DNA of 16,698 nt, from contig MU623691.1 in the NCBI GenBank assembly GCA_025201765.1, positions 1-16,698 on the forward strand, in the 5' to 3' direction. Numbering within the stretch: position 1 is the first letter of the stretch; every line of letters begins with the position of its first letter. Below are positions 9,334-16,698 of the stretch, piece by piece. The notes beneath the pieces are model-generated. The model saw only the letters and a program-made list of their open reading frames with translations. It had not been told where the DNA came from and made no database searches. This DNA is from Daldinia sp. FL1419. Taxonomy: Eukaryota > Ascomycota > Sordariomycetes > Xylariales > Hypoxylaceae. The position numbers and the translations under genes were made by a program.

Positions 9334-9775
9334 TTAGATATACCGAAACATATTCTGGTACTTTACATTAGTTGAACGAGTTCATGTGTTAAGGCTCTAG
9401 GAATATAGATCCTTTATAATAAGCCTGTATAGATACCTCTAAAGGTTAATACCGGGGGTAGTTACGGAAGATACTCACGTCTCTCACACCTCGCTTCATC
9501 GCCACCGGCTTCCCGTCCTCGTACTCTATCCCTGCCTCCCCACCGTCGCCGGAAATCCCCGACATCTTACGCTGCAATTCGGCATCTAATTCGGCCATGG
9601 TCTTCTTCTTTCCTTGAGTCTTGGTGGCTGCCGCACTTTTCTGATCGACTGATATTGACTGCTGGTTTTGGTCTTGTTTCTGCGACTGGGATTGGGAACT
9701 GGCGAATCGCTGGCTAATGGTGAAGAATCTGGAGGGTGGAAATGTCGAAGAGCTCCGGACGATGGCTTTATACAT
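9334..9775 (-). CDS. Small probable mitochondrial protein with a 6-residue terminal exon, 105 aa
   Basis: Exon 1 is 9775-9479 (99 codons) and exon 2 is 9354-9334 (AAT...TAA), joined in phase 0. The N-terminus (MYKAIVRSSSTFPPSRFF) is basic and Ser/aromatic-rich without acidic residues, a mitochondrial presequence type. A Gln/Ser-rich linker follows, then a conserved-looking core (MAELDAELQRKMSG, then EYEDGKPVAMKRGVRD) and the tail NMFRYI. Without splicing the frame would read through the GTGAGT donor for ten more residues and stop. The spliced tail is far more protein-like, and I recall similar basic-plus-MFRYI endings in small fungal proteins (memory, unverified). I do not know the function and do not assign a family. 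Confidence 0.72.
9355..9478 (-). other. Intron of the small mitochondrial gene (124 bp)
   Basis: On the minus strand the donor is GTGAGT at 9478-9473, the branch site CTAAT is at 9371-9367, and the acceptor is TACCAG ending at 9355. It is phase 0, splicing ...KRGVRD to NMFRYI followed by a stop. Confidence 0.75.
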
Positions 9776-10073
9776 TTTGACATAGGAATAGAAAAATATG
9801 TAAGAACCCCAAGAGTATCAAGTCTATAACTTCTAAAGTTAATTACCTAAACACAAGATAAGCTGAATTGGCGAGTTTATTATGACGGCATGAATAAATA
9901 CCATCCGAAGAGGTACGTCATGATGTGGACACCGATATCCTGCTAGAAGGTCTTGAGCTGTATATTCGTTTAGCTTATATTGCTTCTTAACTGAATATTA
10001 CACCAACAACCAAATCAAGCAAGACGAAGCGTAGAAAGTCTATTCGAGCAGCAAGATTATCTAACCTAGGAAC

Positions 10074-10730
10074 TTATTCTACTTCGATGATGACCTCTCC
10101 CTCGTTTACCGGTGCCTCGAAACCATCCCAATATCCGCCGAGAATTTCCTTAGTGATTTCATACGCAGAATCAGCATTCACCCCGTCCTGTCTCCTTTTC
10201 GAGATTCGATTCCAGAGAAACTCTTTACTCTTGGCGCGGAGATATATCAGCACCCATCTCCCGCCGTTACTTTCAATCAATTGCTTAGTCTCTTCGCGCC
10301 ACTCTTTATTGTAAAACGACCGGTCCAGCACTATGTCCCTATTGCCTTCCTGTAGAAGCCGAACGAGCCTCGCCTCGCATTCGTCAGACGCTTCTTCTAG
10401 GAACTCGGCGTATTTCCCCGGTGCGTAGTCTATCCCGTATATCCCGTGCTTAGCGGCAAGTACTGTATCGGCTGAGAGGCGGTCGTAACTTGGATAGTTT
10501 GAGAGTATCGTCTTGGAAAGAGTCGACTTTCCAGATCCTAGGTAGTTTGAGTCAGTACTTGTAAACTACTGCCGATTAATATGGATACATAATCTTGAGT
10601 ATAGATGCAAATAGATCGAATTGTATGAAGAGAGCATACCGGCAATGCCACATGTCATCACAACAACTGGCTTGTTGTTTGACGGTGTCCGCAGCAATTG
10701 GGGACCTAGGTTTTTAACAATATCTTCCAT
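10074..10730 (-). CDS. AAA_33-type P-loop kinase / ATP-binding protein, 2 exons, 184 aa
   Basis: Exon 1 is 10730-10640 (91 nt) and exon 2 is 10537-10074 (464 nt), together 555 nt including the stop. The Walker A motif GIAGSGKST spans residues 28-36 and is assembled across the splice site. Asp54 in RLSADTVLAAKHG and the hydrophobic-Asp strand DIVLDRSF (98-105, Walker B-like) fit the AAA_33 family of small nucleotide-dependent kinases, related to the polynucleotide kinase fold. A LID-like basic segment, RISKRRQ, follows. The length suits a single kinase domain with no extra domains. The substrate is unknown; relatives phosphorylate RNA/DNA ends, antibiotics or small metabolites. The start is the first in-frame ATG before the P-loop, 30 codons upstream. 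An annotation without the intron would lose the P-loop entirely. Confidence 0.88.
10538..10639 (-). other. Intron splitting the Walker A codon (102 bp)
   Basis: On the minus strand the donor is GTATGC from 10639, the branch site CTGAC is at 10555-10551, and the acceptor CTAG ends at 10538. It is a phase 1 intron falling inside the codon for Gly31 of the P-loop. Removing it restores GIAGSGKST exactly. Confidence 0.88.
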
Positions 10731-11324
10731 GGTAATATACTCTTTTAGAATTTCCTTTAACTATCACTATCTGTTACCAAGTCCTGTTACCAAGTGTATA
10801 GAGTTTATAATGAGCACCAGATTTATGGGTAATGATCCTAGAGCTCAGGTATAGGGTGACTCATGCGTCGCTGTTCGTCTTTCTAGGATTATACAAAAGC
10901 CAAGCCACACAGTCTTGGTATTAAGGGATGCATACGATTCGATTAGGTCATAAAAACCCTTAGTGGTATATAATAGGGGTCGGGACTAAAGCCTCCCTCC
11001 CATCTACAATCACTACTCGAGGGACAGCTGAATATACAAAACACCACACATCATACATCACACACGATTTTGGTATTAATACCGATTTTTATTTCTTTGT
11101 GGAAGATGTGTTCCACATAAATATCCCCAAAGCATGCCTCTACGCTATACGTATCCGAATCTACCGAGCATCAATCCGCCGACTCTAATAGCCGTAACCT
11201 CTTAAAAACAAAGGAGCAAAGTGCGCTCCTAATACCAGCTCTGCATTATTGTTGCCGTTACCAGCGGTATGGAAGAGGCGAAGTAGGTATTTCGAATAGG
11301 TCGAGGCAATTACCGAGGAGAGCC
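10731..11324. other. Intergenic region between two minus-strand genes
   Basis: This holds the promoter of the P-loop kinase gene and the 3' UTR of the RRM gene. A perfect 12-bp palindrome, GGTATTAATACC, lies at 11072-11083, and a short hairpin (TGTGGAA/TTCCACA) at 11099-11117. No gene is supported. Confidence 0.45.
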
Positions 11325-12362
11325 CTACTGAGGAGCACAAGGATCCACGCCAAAGTAGACGTGGACGTCCTTCCAGCACTGCGCGAAGAACGGGGTTAGC
11401 CCCGAGCGAGTCTTCTCCCGTGAGATAGACTGGCGGGCGGACTCGGCCTGGCAGCGATAACTTCCGAAGCGCCACTCCTGACGAGTAGAATGGCCGTTGT
11501 TCGCCAGCGTGAAGATATCCTCGATCTCGTAGCTGAACTTGGAGGTGAAGAAGGCGTGCAGGAAGTCCTCGTTCACAATCAAGTTCGGCCCCTCGATGTG
11601 CAGCACGCGACAGTGCGGGCCTGCGTCGCGCGGTGCCGAGCGGATCCGGTTCATGCGGAGCTTCGGGACGTAGCCTCCCACGGAGAACTCGCCGGCTTGG
11701 GATTTCGCTAGGAGGTTGTTAACTCCAGCGCGGTCGAAGAAGACGAGCTTAGATGCGGAAGTCGTGTGCGGGAGATGCTGGCCGCCGTGCCCCGAGGTTG
11801 AGTCGGGTGGGTTGATTACTGTTGCGTAGACCTTTCCGCAGTTACGAATGGAACCCAGGAGCATCCGGTGATCACAATTCGGCGGGAGATTTGTTAGCCA
11901 GAGAGAGGTGCTTTCGTGCTCGGGTACATCGGCAGATTGGTTAGACGGCAAAAAGATGTTGCCGCCGTAGTTCTGCGAGATGCCAGTAGCGGCGAGTTGA
12001 GTCTCCCACAGCCTTGCAGGCATGCGATCTCGAGCACACCAAGAAGGCTGACCCATGGGTACGTAGCCTCCATCATATTCTGTACTGATGCTCGACGCCG
12101 ACCTCGATGCCGACGATGAGGCTGAAGACGGAGCTATAGTTATGGCCCGGATGTGTGAAGACGGGAAGACTGGATCGAAGCGTGAGCCATGTCTTTGAGT
12201 GGTAATAGTTGAAGGGTTCGATGGGATAGTATCGTTAGAGCTTATTTGTAGTAAGGTACTCGTGTACGATTCAGACTCTTGTTGAGGCTGCTCGCGACTG
12301 GTTTGAGCCAACATTACTCGGGAGGGCATGCTCCGGACAGGCCATCTAGGCTGCATCTTCAA
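11325..12362 (-). CDS. RRM-type RNA-binding protein, 345 aa
   Basis: This is a single-exon frame. Residues 1-150 are Ser/Thr/Gln-rich and probably disordered. A RRM follows at about 152-245, with an RNP2-like strand (SLWLTNLPP, from 153) and an RNP1-like strand (ASKLVFFD, 203-210). RNP1 lacks the usual Gly-Phe pair, so RNA contacts may be non-canonical. A second RRM-like unit spans about 250-320: CRVLHIEGP as strand 1 and WRFGSYRCQAESARQSI as the later strand-helix. This two-unit arrangement occurs in fungal RRM proteins of unknown role. The protein is probably nuclear or cytoplasmic, as no targeting signal is seen. Met3 is a possible alternative start. The target RNA is unknown. Confidence 0.72.
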   Translation of the reverse strand: MKMQPRWPVRSMPSRVMLAQTSREQPQQESESYTSTLLQISSNDTIPSNPSTITTQRHGSRFDPVFPSSHIRAITIAPSSASSSASRSASSISTEYDGGYVPMGQPSWCARDRMPARLWETQLAATGISQNYGGNIFLPSNQSADVPEHESTSLWLTNLPPNCDHRMLLGSIRNCGKVYATVINPPDSTSGHGGQHLPHTTSASKLVFFDRAGVNNLLAKSQAGEFSVGGYVPKLRMNRIRSAPRDAGPHCRVLHIEGPNLIVNEDFLHAFFTSKFSYEIEDIFTLANNGHSTRQEWRFGSYRCQAESARQSISREKTRSGLTPFFAQCWKDVHVYFGVDPCAPQ

Positions 12363-13948
12363 TGCAGGTGTAACCGCCTGGTCGGGATCTTAGAATCTGG
12401 GTTGAGGAACGGTTTTCCTAGCGGAGCGAGCCTTTCATTAGTATTCTTATCTAAATAGAAACCTTGTAATATAGAAGAGCCTAATAAGGCAATTGCTTGG
12501 ATGGTAGTTGTAATGAGTGTATGCTGCAGTGACTGTGAGAATAATATAATAGTGTGTTTTGATGATTAGTTAGTTGATAGCCAAGTTGGATGATGAGTAT
12601 TGATCGTCCACGGGTTTGAAGGAGGAAATTTGAGTTGGAATTGAAGAGATGTAGTCTTCATGTCGACGATAAGGCAGAGAAAAAGAATGAATGTGGACGT
12701 ATTAATAGGATGGCACAAAGTAAAATAATCCATACCTTCTATTGGTGAAGGTTGTACAGGTTATTGATTACTGATATTGATACTAATATCGATGTTGATA
12801 TGGGGGTGTTGAATTATGTTGTAAAGGTAAAAGTAAGAAGAGGTCAGGAAAAGTCCAGAGGGTTGAATAAATATTTCTCAAGTGGCTACTATGGTAGAAA
12901 GCTATACCTTCCCCAGAGCAACCGGATACCCGAAATATTAATATGTACCTTGACGGGGATACCGTTACCGCAGCAATCGCGTGAAGAAGATTCGTCACTG
13001 GGTCTTTTCTGTAAAGCCGCTGAGGTCACGGGTCTCTATGCGTCAGGCAACCGCCTTAGAAACTAGATAACAAAATAACACCCTTTAGGGTGCCTTGAGG
13101 CAAGTAAATAATTCGATATTGGGCGCGTCGTAGAACCCAAAGCAGATGCCTAATTCCGGAACATGGTAGACTCTTTACAATTCTAAGACACGCTCCTCAT
13201 TTACACAGACGCAACATCAATAGACGCAGTCGCGTCAAAGACTAGTGATCTCACCCCTAGAGCCGAGAACATCATCCTTTAGCTTAGGGAACCATTCATT
13301 CTAAAACAGTTCATAAGATGAATTATCATAAGGATAGAAAGGGAAGGGGAATTAAGAACAAGAATGCCTATGCGACTAGTAATATAGGTATTGCGCATCT
13401 GTTCGAGCCCCTTAATCATCTACCAAACAATAAACGATCGTGAGGATTCTACAAGGCGATTCCCATTTATATTTGTCGTATACTATATCCTATGGTGTAC
13501 TAATTGTGTATACGGTGATAACTTTTTTATGCAAGAGATACCTATAGTAAGAAATAGGAAAGGAGTCCAAATTGGTCCCTAAAAGCTGGTGCCGGCTTAG
13601 CAGAGATACCGGGGATATATATAGATAATAATTAACGTAGAAGTATAATTTAGACACTGGAACATATAGTATTTTTAAGGGTTACAGAACTGGCCGTGAC
13701 AGGAGGACGGCGTGTTAACCTTATACCTAGACGCTGTACTAGGGCTTCTTTCGTTGTATAGAAGGCCGAGTCACATAACAACAACAAAAGATCCAAGGTA
13801 ATAATTCTTAAAAGCCAAATAAGAGTAATGAGCCATTCTAGATGTGCCAAGTACGTTCTCTAAAAAGTTAGGTGGCCTTTAATAGTATGCGGCCTTATAC
13901 TGCAACTCTCGCCATGTTTAGGGGGGAGCAACTCCATAGTATGATTGA
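12363..13948. other. Long region without a recognisable gene
   Basis: The first part is the upstream region of the RRM gene. Frames at 12752-13066 and 13391-13582 translate to sequences without domains, signals or coding bias and begin in AT-rich imperfect-repeat sequence (GATATTGATACTAATATCGATG around 12774). I found no tRNA or splice-consistent gene. It may contain decayed repeats. Confidence 0.45.
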
Positions 13949-13952
13949 TATA
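13949..13952 (+). promoter_or_regulatory. TATA element of the 5S rRNA gene
   Basis: TATA (within GATATAAC) lies 31 to 28 bases before the first base of the 5S gene. Neurospora 5S genes need a TATA at about this distance in addition to internal elements (established knowledge), so the position is meaningful. Confidence 0.7.
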
Positions 13953-13979
13953 ACTAGCAAAACAAACAACCAAACTATC

Positions 13980-14098
13980 ACATACGACCATAGGATCTGG
14001 AAAACTCGGGATCCCGTCCGCTCTCCCATAGATAAGCCAGATACCGCCGGATCAGTAGTTGGGTCGGTGACGACCAGCGAATCCCCGGTGTTGTATGT
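13980..14098 (+). rRNA. 5S ribosomal RNA gene
   Basis: The 119-base sequence follows the Neurospora-type 5S consensus: it starts ACATACGACCATA, continues with GGAAAACTCGGGATCCCGTC, CGCTCTCCCATAGATAAGCC and AGTAGTTGGGTCGGTGACGA, and ends GTTGTATGT. Helix I pairs over 9 bp (ACATACGAC with GTTGTATGT, one G-U). Helix II pairs GG-ATCTGG with CCAGAT-A-CC, with one bulged base. Helix V ends pair CCGG with CCGG. The internal box A, intermediate element and box C regions of RNA polymerase III genes are intact. It is followed by six Ts and preceded by a TATA at -31, so it looks functional. It is a solitary dispersed copy, as usual in Pezizomycotina. A 113-codon frame overlapping it is spurious. Confidence 0.95.
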
Positions 14099-14103
14099 TT
14101 TTT
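14098..14103 (+). terminator. RNA polymerase III T-run terminator of 5S
   Basis: Six consecutive Ts end the 5S sequence on the coding strand, the standard Pol III stop signal. A second, longer T-run follows at about 14112-14122. Confidence 0.85.
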
Positions 14104-14513
14104 CCCATTTCTTCTTTTTTTTTACTATTTATCCTGAAGCGTATGGTAACCAGAGTTTCCAAGAATCCCTGGCCACCTATGTATGGTTATCTTTGATATC
14201 CTTGTTGTGGTGATGGTGGTCTGAATCTTAGTGTAGTGAATGCCTCCCTTTGATCCGGATATCTTCTAGAAGCCTACTTCGACCAGGATTATGCCATTTA
14301 CTATATTCCTACATAAGCCGACATAAATCTCTATGGGGATGTTTGGTTGCATAAGCTTGGAAAGACTTATGGGGGGTAAGCATAAGTATCAGCAATGTGT
14401 TAAAAAGGTACTGCTTAACTTATCCCCACCAAAATTTGGCTTATTTGTAGTTCCACAGTACTTTTTCATACATCCAATCAAATTTAGAAATCCTGCTTAA
14501 TTTTTTCCATAAT

Positions 14514-14541
14514 CGAAAAGCATCTCTTGAGGTGCTTTTCG
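14514..14541. repeat. Hairpin, 12-bp arms with 4-base loop
   Basis: CGAAAAGCATCT and AGGTGCTTTTCG pair at 11 of 12 positions around the loop CTTG. It sits inside the repeat-rich block, and no transcript unit is evident. Confidence 0.7.
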
Positions 14542-14586
14542 GCTCGCTTATTTTGATTTTACAGCACTTATAGCGCTATAAATCCC

Positions 14587-14710
14587 CTATAATTGCAGCA
14601 TATGTATGTGCTATAATTGCAGCGCATGTTGTGCTATAATTACAACACATTTAGCACTTGAAATTTTTATTATAGCATATTCATGTGCTATAATTATAGC
14701 GCATTTAGTG
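14587..14710. repeat. Degenerate ~23-bp tandem repeat, 4 copies
   Basis: Units start CTATAATT at 14587, 14611, 14634 and 14688. The first three are directly tandem (24, 23 and 23 bp). The fourth follows a 31-bp gap that itself contains related sequence. Unit ends resemble GCAGCGCAT(N)GTG. A perfect 12-bp palindrome (TATAGCGCTATA) lies just upstream at 14569-14580. Frames on both strands across this stretch are low-complexity and not genes. Confidence 0.75.
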
Positions 14711-14919
14711 GTTATTATGCATGCGAAATATGTAATTACAACAAGTAGCGATAGCGAGGTTGCGAATAGCTTCAATAAGCATAAACCAATAAACCAATAA
14801 ACCATGACCTCCAAATGTTCCGTGGCTTATAAGAATTGCCCAACTTTAGGAGGGATATTATACTAGCCTTAAACAATTCTCAAAGAGGAAAGTCGTCCGT
14901 GCACACAATAGAGCATTTT

Positions 14920-16698
14920 TATTGGATATATTTAAAAATTTAATGGGTTAGTGGCTGACCTGAAGGAATCCCCACTTCAAGAATTTTAAAAAAATACATA
15001 TCTTTTAAAAATTGTTTAATTAAGGTATTAAATAGGAACTTTAATTAAATAAAAGCTATAATAATTAGATATAAAATCATTATATCTTAAAAAAAATATT
15101 TAAATAATTAAATAAAAAATTAATTAATAAAGGTAATTATTAACATTTAAAAAATAAAATAAATAATATATTTAATTAAAGAAAAGGTCATAAATTATTA
15201 TAAAAAACTATAAGAAAAACTAAATAAATTAATAATACTTAAGAACTTAATCTAATCAAACAAAAATCAACACTTAAAGGCATATATATTAGATAAGAAT
15301 TCCAATTTAGGATTAATATTATTAAACAAAAACTGTAATAGAATAGGAGTTGTAATAGAACAAAGGCTTTAATCGCTTTTGTAAGAAATGCCTTACACTT
15401 CAATTACCCTATAATAAATTAATAAATATAAATAAAATAAAAGATATATTAGGCTAAATATATATATAAGAGAAATAATAGCAAAAACAAATAATAAATA
15501 AAATAATGTAGTAAGATTTATATATTTATAAGTTTTAAGGAAAAAAGTTATTTATTTTGAATTTAATAGGTTTAAAACCTTTATATATATAATATATTAA
15601 TTATATAATATTTTTTTTATTTATTATAAAAATTTATAATATTTAATAATGATGGTTGTATGCTACCAGGCATTGTAGACCCCTGTAGCAAATAAAGGAG
15701 GTATTGTATAATTAATATATTATATATATAAGGATTTTAAACCTATTAAGTTTAAAATAGATAGTTTTTTTTTTTAGGATTTATAAATATATAAATCTTA
15801 TTATATTATTTTATTTATTATTTGTTTTTACTGTTATTTCTTTTATATGTATATTTAATTCAATATTAATTAATATTATTTGAATATAATAATATAAATT
15901 AATAAGGAAGAGTTATTATTATAATAATTTGGAAGACTTTATTGTAGCAATATAAGTGATAATAATATTCTATCTTTTATTAAACTTCTTTTTTATAATG
16001 GATTATTATTATTTTATATTATTATAAAAACCTTTTTCTAAATTTTTATTATTTTATTACAATTAGAATTTATTATTTTTTTATTTTATAATGTTATAAA
16101 GAAAGTAATTGAAGAGTTTAGCTTAAGGTTAATCTTTTGGTAATAAGGTCTTTTTTAATTAAGAAAATATAGATAAATTAAAAAAATTATTTAAATATAT
16201 TTTTAAATAATTTATATTAATATAATAATTTAATTACAAATTAATAAAATTTGAAATAATAGATTTTAAAAATGTTATAATATAATAAAAAATAATTTAA
16301 ATATTATATGTTTTAATTAATTAAAAAGAAATTAATTAGGACTAAATTTATATTTAAATAATTAATAAAATATTAGATAAATTTAAGGAATATTTTAAAG
16401 ATTTTTTGAATATAAATTTTATAGAATTATTAAAACAAATTTAATTAATATTAAAAATAATATTAATAAGAAAAGGTATATATATAGGAAGGAATAATAT
16501 TAATTTTTCTATAATTTTTAAATTTTTTTTAATTAAAGATAAATTATTTCTGTAGAATTATAAAAAATTTGAAAAAGTTAAATTAAAATAATTAATAATA
16601 ATAATATAGAAAATCTTAATTTATAAAATTAATAAAGGAATAATTTATTTTAATTTTATTTATTTTATAAATTTAAGAATATTAATATAATAATAATT
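14920..16698. repeat. Extremely AT-rich, gene-free relic region with RIP-like character
   Basis: Base composition drops sharply near 14920; for example 16201-16260 contains only two G/C bases. Stops occur in all frames and no open frame of useful length survives. Such blocks in Pezizomycotina are usually transposons mutated by RIP (C to T on both strands). The palindrome inside supports this because its arm differences are all transitions. Duplicated fragments such as TGTAATAGAA (15333 and 15352) hint at repeat ancestry, but I cannot name the element. Some stretches (15241-15420 and the palindrome centre) are less depleted in G/C. Confidence 0.75.
15446..15866. repeat. 421-bp near-palindrome: 206-bp inverted arms, 9-base loop
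   Basis: The left arm is 15446-15651, the right arm 15661-15866, and the loop 15652-15660. Aligning the left arm to the reverse complement of the right arm by eye gives 206 columns without a gap. I count 44 mismatches, all A/G or C/T. In the 46 columns nearest the loop nearly all differences have A/T on the left and G/C on the right, so the right inner arm (15661-15706) keeps a relatively GC-rich ancestral sequence while the left copy has been mutated. Similarity stops abruptly at the outer ends. I see no target-site duplication or coding capacity. Confidence 0.9.

Larger units (their letters stand above)
14335..14821. repeat. Repeat-rich block, possible decayed MITE/foldback element
   Basis: The left edge, GGGGATGTTTGG at 14335-14346, is matched at the right by CCAAATGTTCC at 14811-14821. 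That is 8 of 11 in inverted orientation, with the differences being transitions. The interior holds a hairpin, a palindrome, a degenerate 23-bp tandem repeat and many CTTAT/ATAAG words, like subterminal repeats of hAT-type non-autonomous elements. I found no clear target-site duplication, so the element boundaries are speculative. Confidence 0.3.

Noticed and set aside
11185..11475. A 96-codon minus-strand frame overlapping the RRM gene end
   Set aside because: It is an out-of-frame shadow. The RRM frame has motifs and runs through most of the same bases.
12752..13066. A 104-codon plus-strand frame
   Set aside because: It begins in imperfect repeats and encodes nothing recognisable. A minus-strand frame of similar size overlaps it.
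13872..14213. A 113-codon plus-strand frame
   Set aside because: It starts at GTG, overlaps the 5S rRNA gene completely, and has no protein-like character.
14606..14814. Opposing hydrophobic frames over the tandem-repeat block
   Set aside because: Their apparent cysteine/isoleucine-rich sequence is a direct product of the repeated CTATAATT units.
14920..16698. Nuclear insertion of mitochondrial DNA as the explanation for the AT-rich tail
   Set aside because: No mitochondrial gene, tRNA or intron signature was recognisable, and the transition-only differences between the palindrome arms fit RIP better. A search against the mitochondrial genome would settle it.

Overview
The window looks like nuclear DNA of a filamentous ascomycete (Pezizomycotina, probably a Sordariomycete). 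The reasons are short spliceosomal introns with GTAAGT/GTGAGT/GTATGC donors and CTAAC/CTAAT/CTGAC branch sites, protein families typical of these fungi, a stand-alone Neurospora-type 5S rRNA gene, and an extremely AT-rich block carrying a RIP-like (repeat-induced point mutation) signature. This placement is inferred from sequence character only.

Layout. Bases 1-85 are an almost pure C/G tract, probably a contig-end artefact. Then come: a two-exon BNR/Asp-box sialidase-fold protein (1086-2361, +); a mitochondrial RMND1/DUF155 membrane protein (2945-4222, -); a long PPR-like, probably mitochondrial protein (4975-7596, +); a RING-like protein with Gly/Ser and Pro tracts (7909-8874, +; a second frame continues to 8981); a 105-residue probable mitochondrial protein ending in a 6-residue terminal exon (9334-9775, -); a 184-residue P-loop kinase whose Walker A motif is split by an intron (10074-10730, -); and an RRM-type RNA-binding protein (11325-12362, -). 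About 1.6 kb without a recognisable gene follows. Next are a 5S rRNA gene with an upstream TATA (13980-14098, +), a small repeat-rich stretch (14335-14821), and from about 14920 to the end a gene-free AT-rich relic.

How it fits together. Three of the seven protein genes have mitochondrial-type N-termini. Two of them (RMND1-like and PPR-like) are divergently transcribed from one 752-bp intergenic region, and members of both families act in mitochondrial gene expression. Otherwise the genes look like unrelated housekeeping or accessory genes. I see no secondary-metabolite cluster, defence island or intact mobile element.

The strongest unexplained structure is a 421-bp near-perfect palindrome in the AT-rich tail (15446-15866). 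It has 206-bp arms and a 9-base loop. The arms differ at 44 positions by hand count, every difference is a transition, and there are no indels. That is what RIP acting on an inverted duplication should leave.
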